Assembly (NCBI GenBank): GCA_963667595.2
Contig: CAXXWD010000008.1
Coordinates: forward strand, 62,001-126,000
Origin: JAHJQZ01 sp963667595
GTDB lineage: Bacteria > Pseudomonadota > Alphaproteobacteria > Rhizobiales > Devosiaceae
Direction of reading: 5' to 3'
DNA length: 64,000 nt
Positions 61,941 to 64,000 of the stretch are shown one piece after another (the first letter of the stretch is position 1; the number at the start of each line of letters is the position of its first letter). Position numbers and translations under genes: made by a program. The notes under the pieces are model-generated. The model was not told the origin of the DNA. It did not search any database and was given only the letters and a program-made list of their open reading frames with translations.

Positions 61941-62654
61941 ATCCAGCGCAGGTTGAGTCGGAAGCCGGTTCAGTTCTCGAGTAATTTATGATAAACTAGG
62001 TAATGTTTTCTCGGCGGGAGAGCTGATGCGACACGGCGGTCGGAGACGAAAACACCCGAATATCCCGGTTCGATTCCCCCGAAACGGCGCGTCGACAGCG
62101 CCGTCGTCTCCGCTCATCAATCGGTAAGTATAAACTATCCGGATATCGGACACCTTTCCCCCCTTGCCAAAACGCTCGGCAACCGGGCACGCCGCGTCAT
62201 TTTTCGGTTGCGCGACGCTGCGCGCAGTCGCCAAGAAAAGCAAAGGATTGCGTATTTTCAAAGGGTTACGGGTAAGGCGATGCTCCGAAGCAAAACGACA
62301 ATCAGCCCAAATATATCTTTATGCGAATTATCATATATAGTTGAGATAATATGTAATATTGTCCCTTGCATGCGCGCTCGTGGCCTATTGTCTGCCATTT
62401 TCGTTCCCTATAAGTTGAATTGTGCCAAACTTGACCCCTAAGTCCTATGAATCTGCGAATGAAATGTGGGAGAATCGGGGTTTGACGCTGGCTGAGTGTC
62501 GTCTTTTCTTCAAGCCGTCTGCCGGTCTCGTTCCGCTGTCGGCTTTTCAGAACGCCGCTTTAACAACGCACATCACGCCCGTTGATCGCCGAATGGGCGT
62601 GCCAACCGGAGCCTGACAATCCGCTTTTTCTCCAAGTGGAGATGGACAAAAGAC
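61941..62654. other. Long non-coding region upstream of the NuoE-NuoF fusion gene
   Basis: About 710 bases with no convincing gene. It becomes AT-rich near 62300-62440, where the inverted repeat ATTATC (62327-62332)/GATAAT (62345-62350) lies; a promoter here is plausible. Open frames are short and have no recognised features. Confidence 0.55.
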
Positions 62655-64000
62655 ATGGACGTCGAAACCTCAAAATCCCCCCACCCCGTCAATGCTCCTC
62701 CGGCCCCAAAGTCGGAGATTCTTGAAATATGCGCCGCGTTCGACAATGACCGGCATCGCATGATGGATATCCTGCATGAAGTGCAGGACCGCTATCGCTG
62801 GATCTCGCCAGAAACCATGGAGGTCATCGCCGAGGCGACCGACCTTTCCAGGATTCAGGTCGAGGGCGTGGCGAGCTTCTACACCTTCTTTTCGCTAACC
62901 CCGAAAGGCAAGGTAACGATCCGTTTGTGCAATGACATCATCGATCGCTTCTCGGGCCTCGACGATGTCGTCAGGGTTTTCGAGACCGTACTCGGCATCA
63001 AGGTCGGTGAGACCTCCGAGGACGGTGCCTTTTCGCTCGAAGTAACGCCCTGCATCGGCATGTGCGATCAGGCCCCGGCCGCGATGATCAACGATGTCGT
63101 GGTCACCAAACTGACCCGCGACAAGGCACGCGAGATCGCAACCGCCCTCAAAAACGGTGACAATCCGGAAAAGATCGCGGTTCCCGGCTTCACGCCGTCT
63201 TCGCCGCACGAGCGCGCAACCCGCATGGTGGACAACAACATCCGTCATGCCGGTGAATCCCTGCTCGGCCCGGTGCCGCTGGATGCCGGCCTGAACAAGG
63301 CCGTCTCCATGACGCCGACCCAGATCATAACGACCGTCGAAGAGAGCGGATTGCGGGGTTGCGGCGGCGCCGGTTTCGTTACCGGACGCAAATGGCGTTT
63401 CGCCTCTGGCGGCGAAGCGGAACGGCGTTTCATCATCTGCAACGCCGACGAGGGCGAACCCGGTACGTTCAAGGATCGTGTCCTTCTGACCGAACGCCCG
63501 CACCTGCTCATCGAGGGTATGACCATTGCCGCCCGCGCCGTCGGCGCCAGGGAAGGCATCATTTACCTGAGAGGCGAATACGCCTACCTCAAATCACTCA
63601 TAGAGGAAGTGCTCGAACAGCGCCGCGCCAACGGCCTGCTCGGCAAGGGTATCCTCGGGGTCAGGAACTTCAACTTCGACATCCGCATCCAGATGGGCGC
63701 CGGCGCCTATGTGTGCGGCGAAGAAGGCGCGCTCATCAGCTCCTGCGAAGGCCTGCCGGGCGAACCCAAGACCCGTCCGCCCTTCCCGGTGACCAGCGGT
63801 TTTCTGGGCTATCCCACCGTGGTCAACAATGTCGAAACCTTCTGCCACGCGGCGCGCATTCTCGATAAGGGCGCCAAATGGTTCTTCGACATGGGCACGG
63901 AATCGAGCCACGGCACCAAGCTGTTCTCCGTTTCCGGCGATTGCCTCAATCCGGGCATCTACGAACTGTCCTACGGCCACACCATCTGGGAACTCCTCAG
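62655..64000 (+). CDS. NuoE-NuoF fusion (diaphorase subunit of the hydrogenase, cut by window edge)
   Basis: The visible 448 residues join a NuoE-type thioredoxin-like domain (residues 1-170) to a NuoF-type NADH/FMN domain. NuoE normally has four cysteines for a [2Fe-2S] cluster. Here C92, C133 and C137 are present, but the second position of the first pair is Asp97 (LCNDIIDRF). The NuoF part has the NADH loop RGCGGAGFVTGRKWRF, FMN region CNADEGEPGTFKDR and GAGAYVCGEEGALISSCEG. The remainder, including any N3 cluster domain, is beyond the window. It follows the hydA unit by 817 bases on the same strand and likely feeds NADH electrons to or from the hydrogenase. Confidence 0.92.
   Translation, partial: MDVETSKSPHPVNAPPAPKSEILEICAAFDNDRHRMMDILHEVQDRYRWISPETMEVIAEATDLSRIQVEGVASFYTFFSLTPKGKVTIRLCNDIIDRFSGLDDVVRVFETVLGIKVGETSEDGAFSLEVTPCIGMCDQAPAAMINDVVVTKLTRDKAREIATALKNGDNPEKIAVPGFTPSSPHERATRMVDNNIRHAGESLLGPVPLDAGLNKAVSMTPTQIITTVEESGLRGCGGAGFVTGRKWRFASGGEAERRFIICNADEGEPGTFKDRVLLTERPHLLIEGMTIAARAVGAREGIIYLRGEYAYLKSLIEEVLEQRRANGLLGKGILGVRNFNFDIRIQMGAGAYVCGEEGALISSCEGLPGEPKTRPPFPVTSGFLGYPTVVNNVETFCHAARILDKGAKWFFDMGTESSHGTKLFSVSGDCLNPGIYELSYGHTIWELL

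Noticed and set aside
62060..62090. GGTTCGATTCC resembling a tRNA T arm
   Set aside because: The flanking bases do not form the T stem and no acceptor, D or anticodon stem can be made on either strand.
1..64000. CRISPR array, prophage, insertion sequence or rRNA operon
   Set aside because: I saw no regularly spaced direct repeats, transposase, integrase or phage genes, and no rRNA sequence. The only repeats are short palindromes and repeats within genes.

Overview
This 64-kb window is GC-rich chromosomal DNA of an alphaproteobacterium, most likely of the order Hyphomicrobiales (Rhizobiales). The placement rests on the LdtR/L,D-transpeptidase pair, small families resembling DUF6898 and DUF6163, a Rhizobiales-type porin, the bamE/UQCC/DUF177/plsX/fabH/ihfA/merR block and dispersed rhizobial-type palindromes. 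A Devosia-like relative is possible, but no rRNA is present to settle this.

Layout. 1-18.1 kb (minus strand) is the division and cell wall (dcw) cluster, read as rsmH, ftsL, ftsI, murE, mraY, a TfoX-domain gene, a secreted protein gene, ftsW, murG, murC, murB, a ddl-like gene, ftsQ, ftsA, ftsZ, lpxC and the start of bamD. It is unusual. mraZ, murF and murD are missing from their normal places, the ddl-like gene has lost its ATP-grasp motifs, and ftsZ carries a frameshift just before its conserved C-terminal peptide. 18.2-31.3 kb is housekeeping: bamE; UQCC chaperone, DUF177, plsX, fabH, ihfA, merR; tRNA-Pro(GGG); a kinase-like protein; nusB, nrdR, glyA; L,D-transpeptidase and ldtR; hemB; an RDD protein. 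31.8-42.4 kb holds an SLC13-type transporter, the N-end-rule transferase bpt, a phosphatase-family membrane protein, an OmpA-family repeat protein with two small membrane-associated companions, a porin and a DUF2336 protein.

42.7-47.9 kb starts with an FMN riboswitch that controls a riboflavin importer (ribN-like) through a hairpin over the ribosome binding site. Next come a complete second D-Ala-D-Ala ligase and, divergently, an alpha/beta hydrolase overlapping a membrane-anchored MurF-like ligase. These ligases may replace the missing or degenerate dcw functions.

48.5-64 kb is an anaerobic redox island. A GltD-type flavoprotein with a ferredoxin tail, pyruvate:ferredoxin oxidoreductase (nifJ) and a dihydroorotate dehydrogenase-like protein form one operon. 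After an opposite-strand ABC transporter come a fusion of the NuoF C-terminal Fe-S domain with a GltD-type flavoprotein, an [FeFe]-hydrogenase with all three H-cluster motifs, and a NuoE-NuoF fusion running off the window. Together they suggest pyruvate fermentation with electrons passing through ferredoxin and NAD(P)H to hydrogen, possibly by flavin-based bifurcation. The direction of flow and the cofactor use are inferred.
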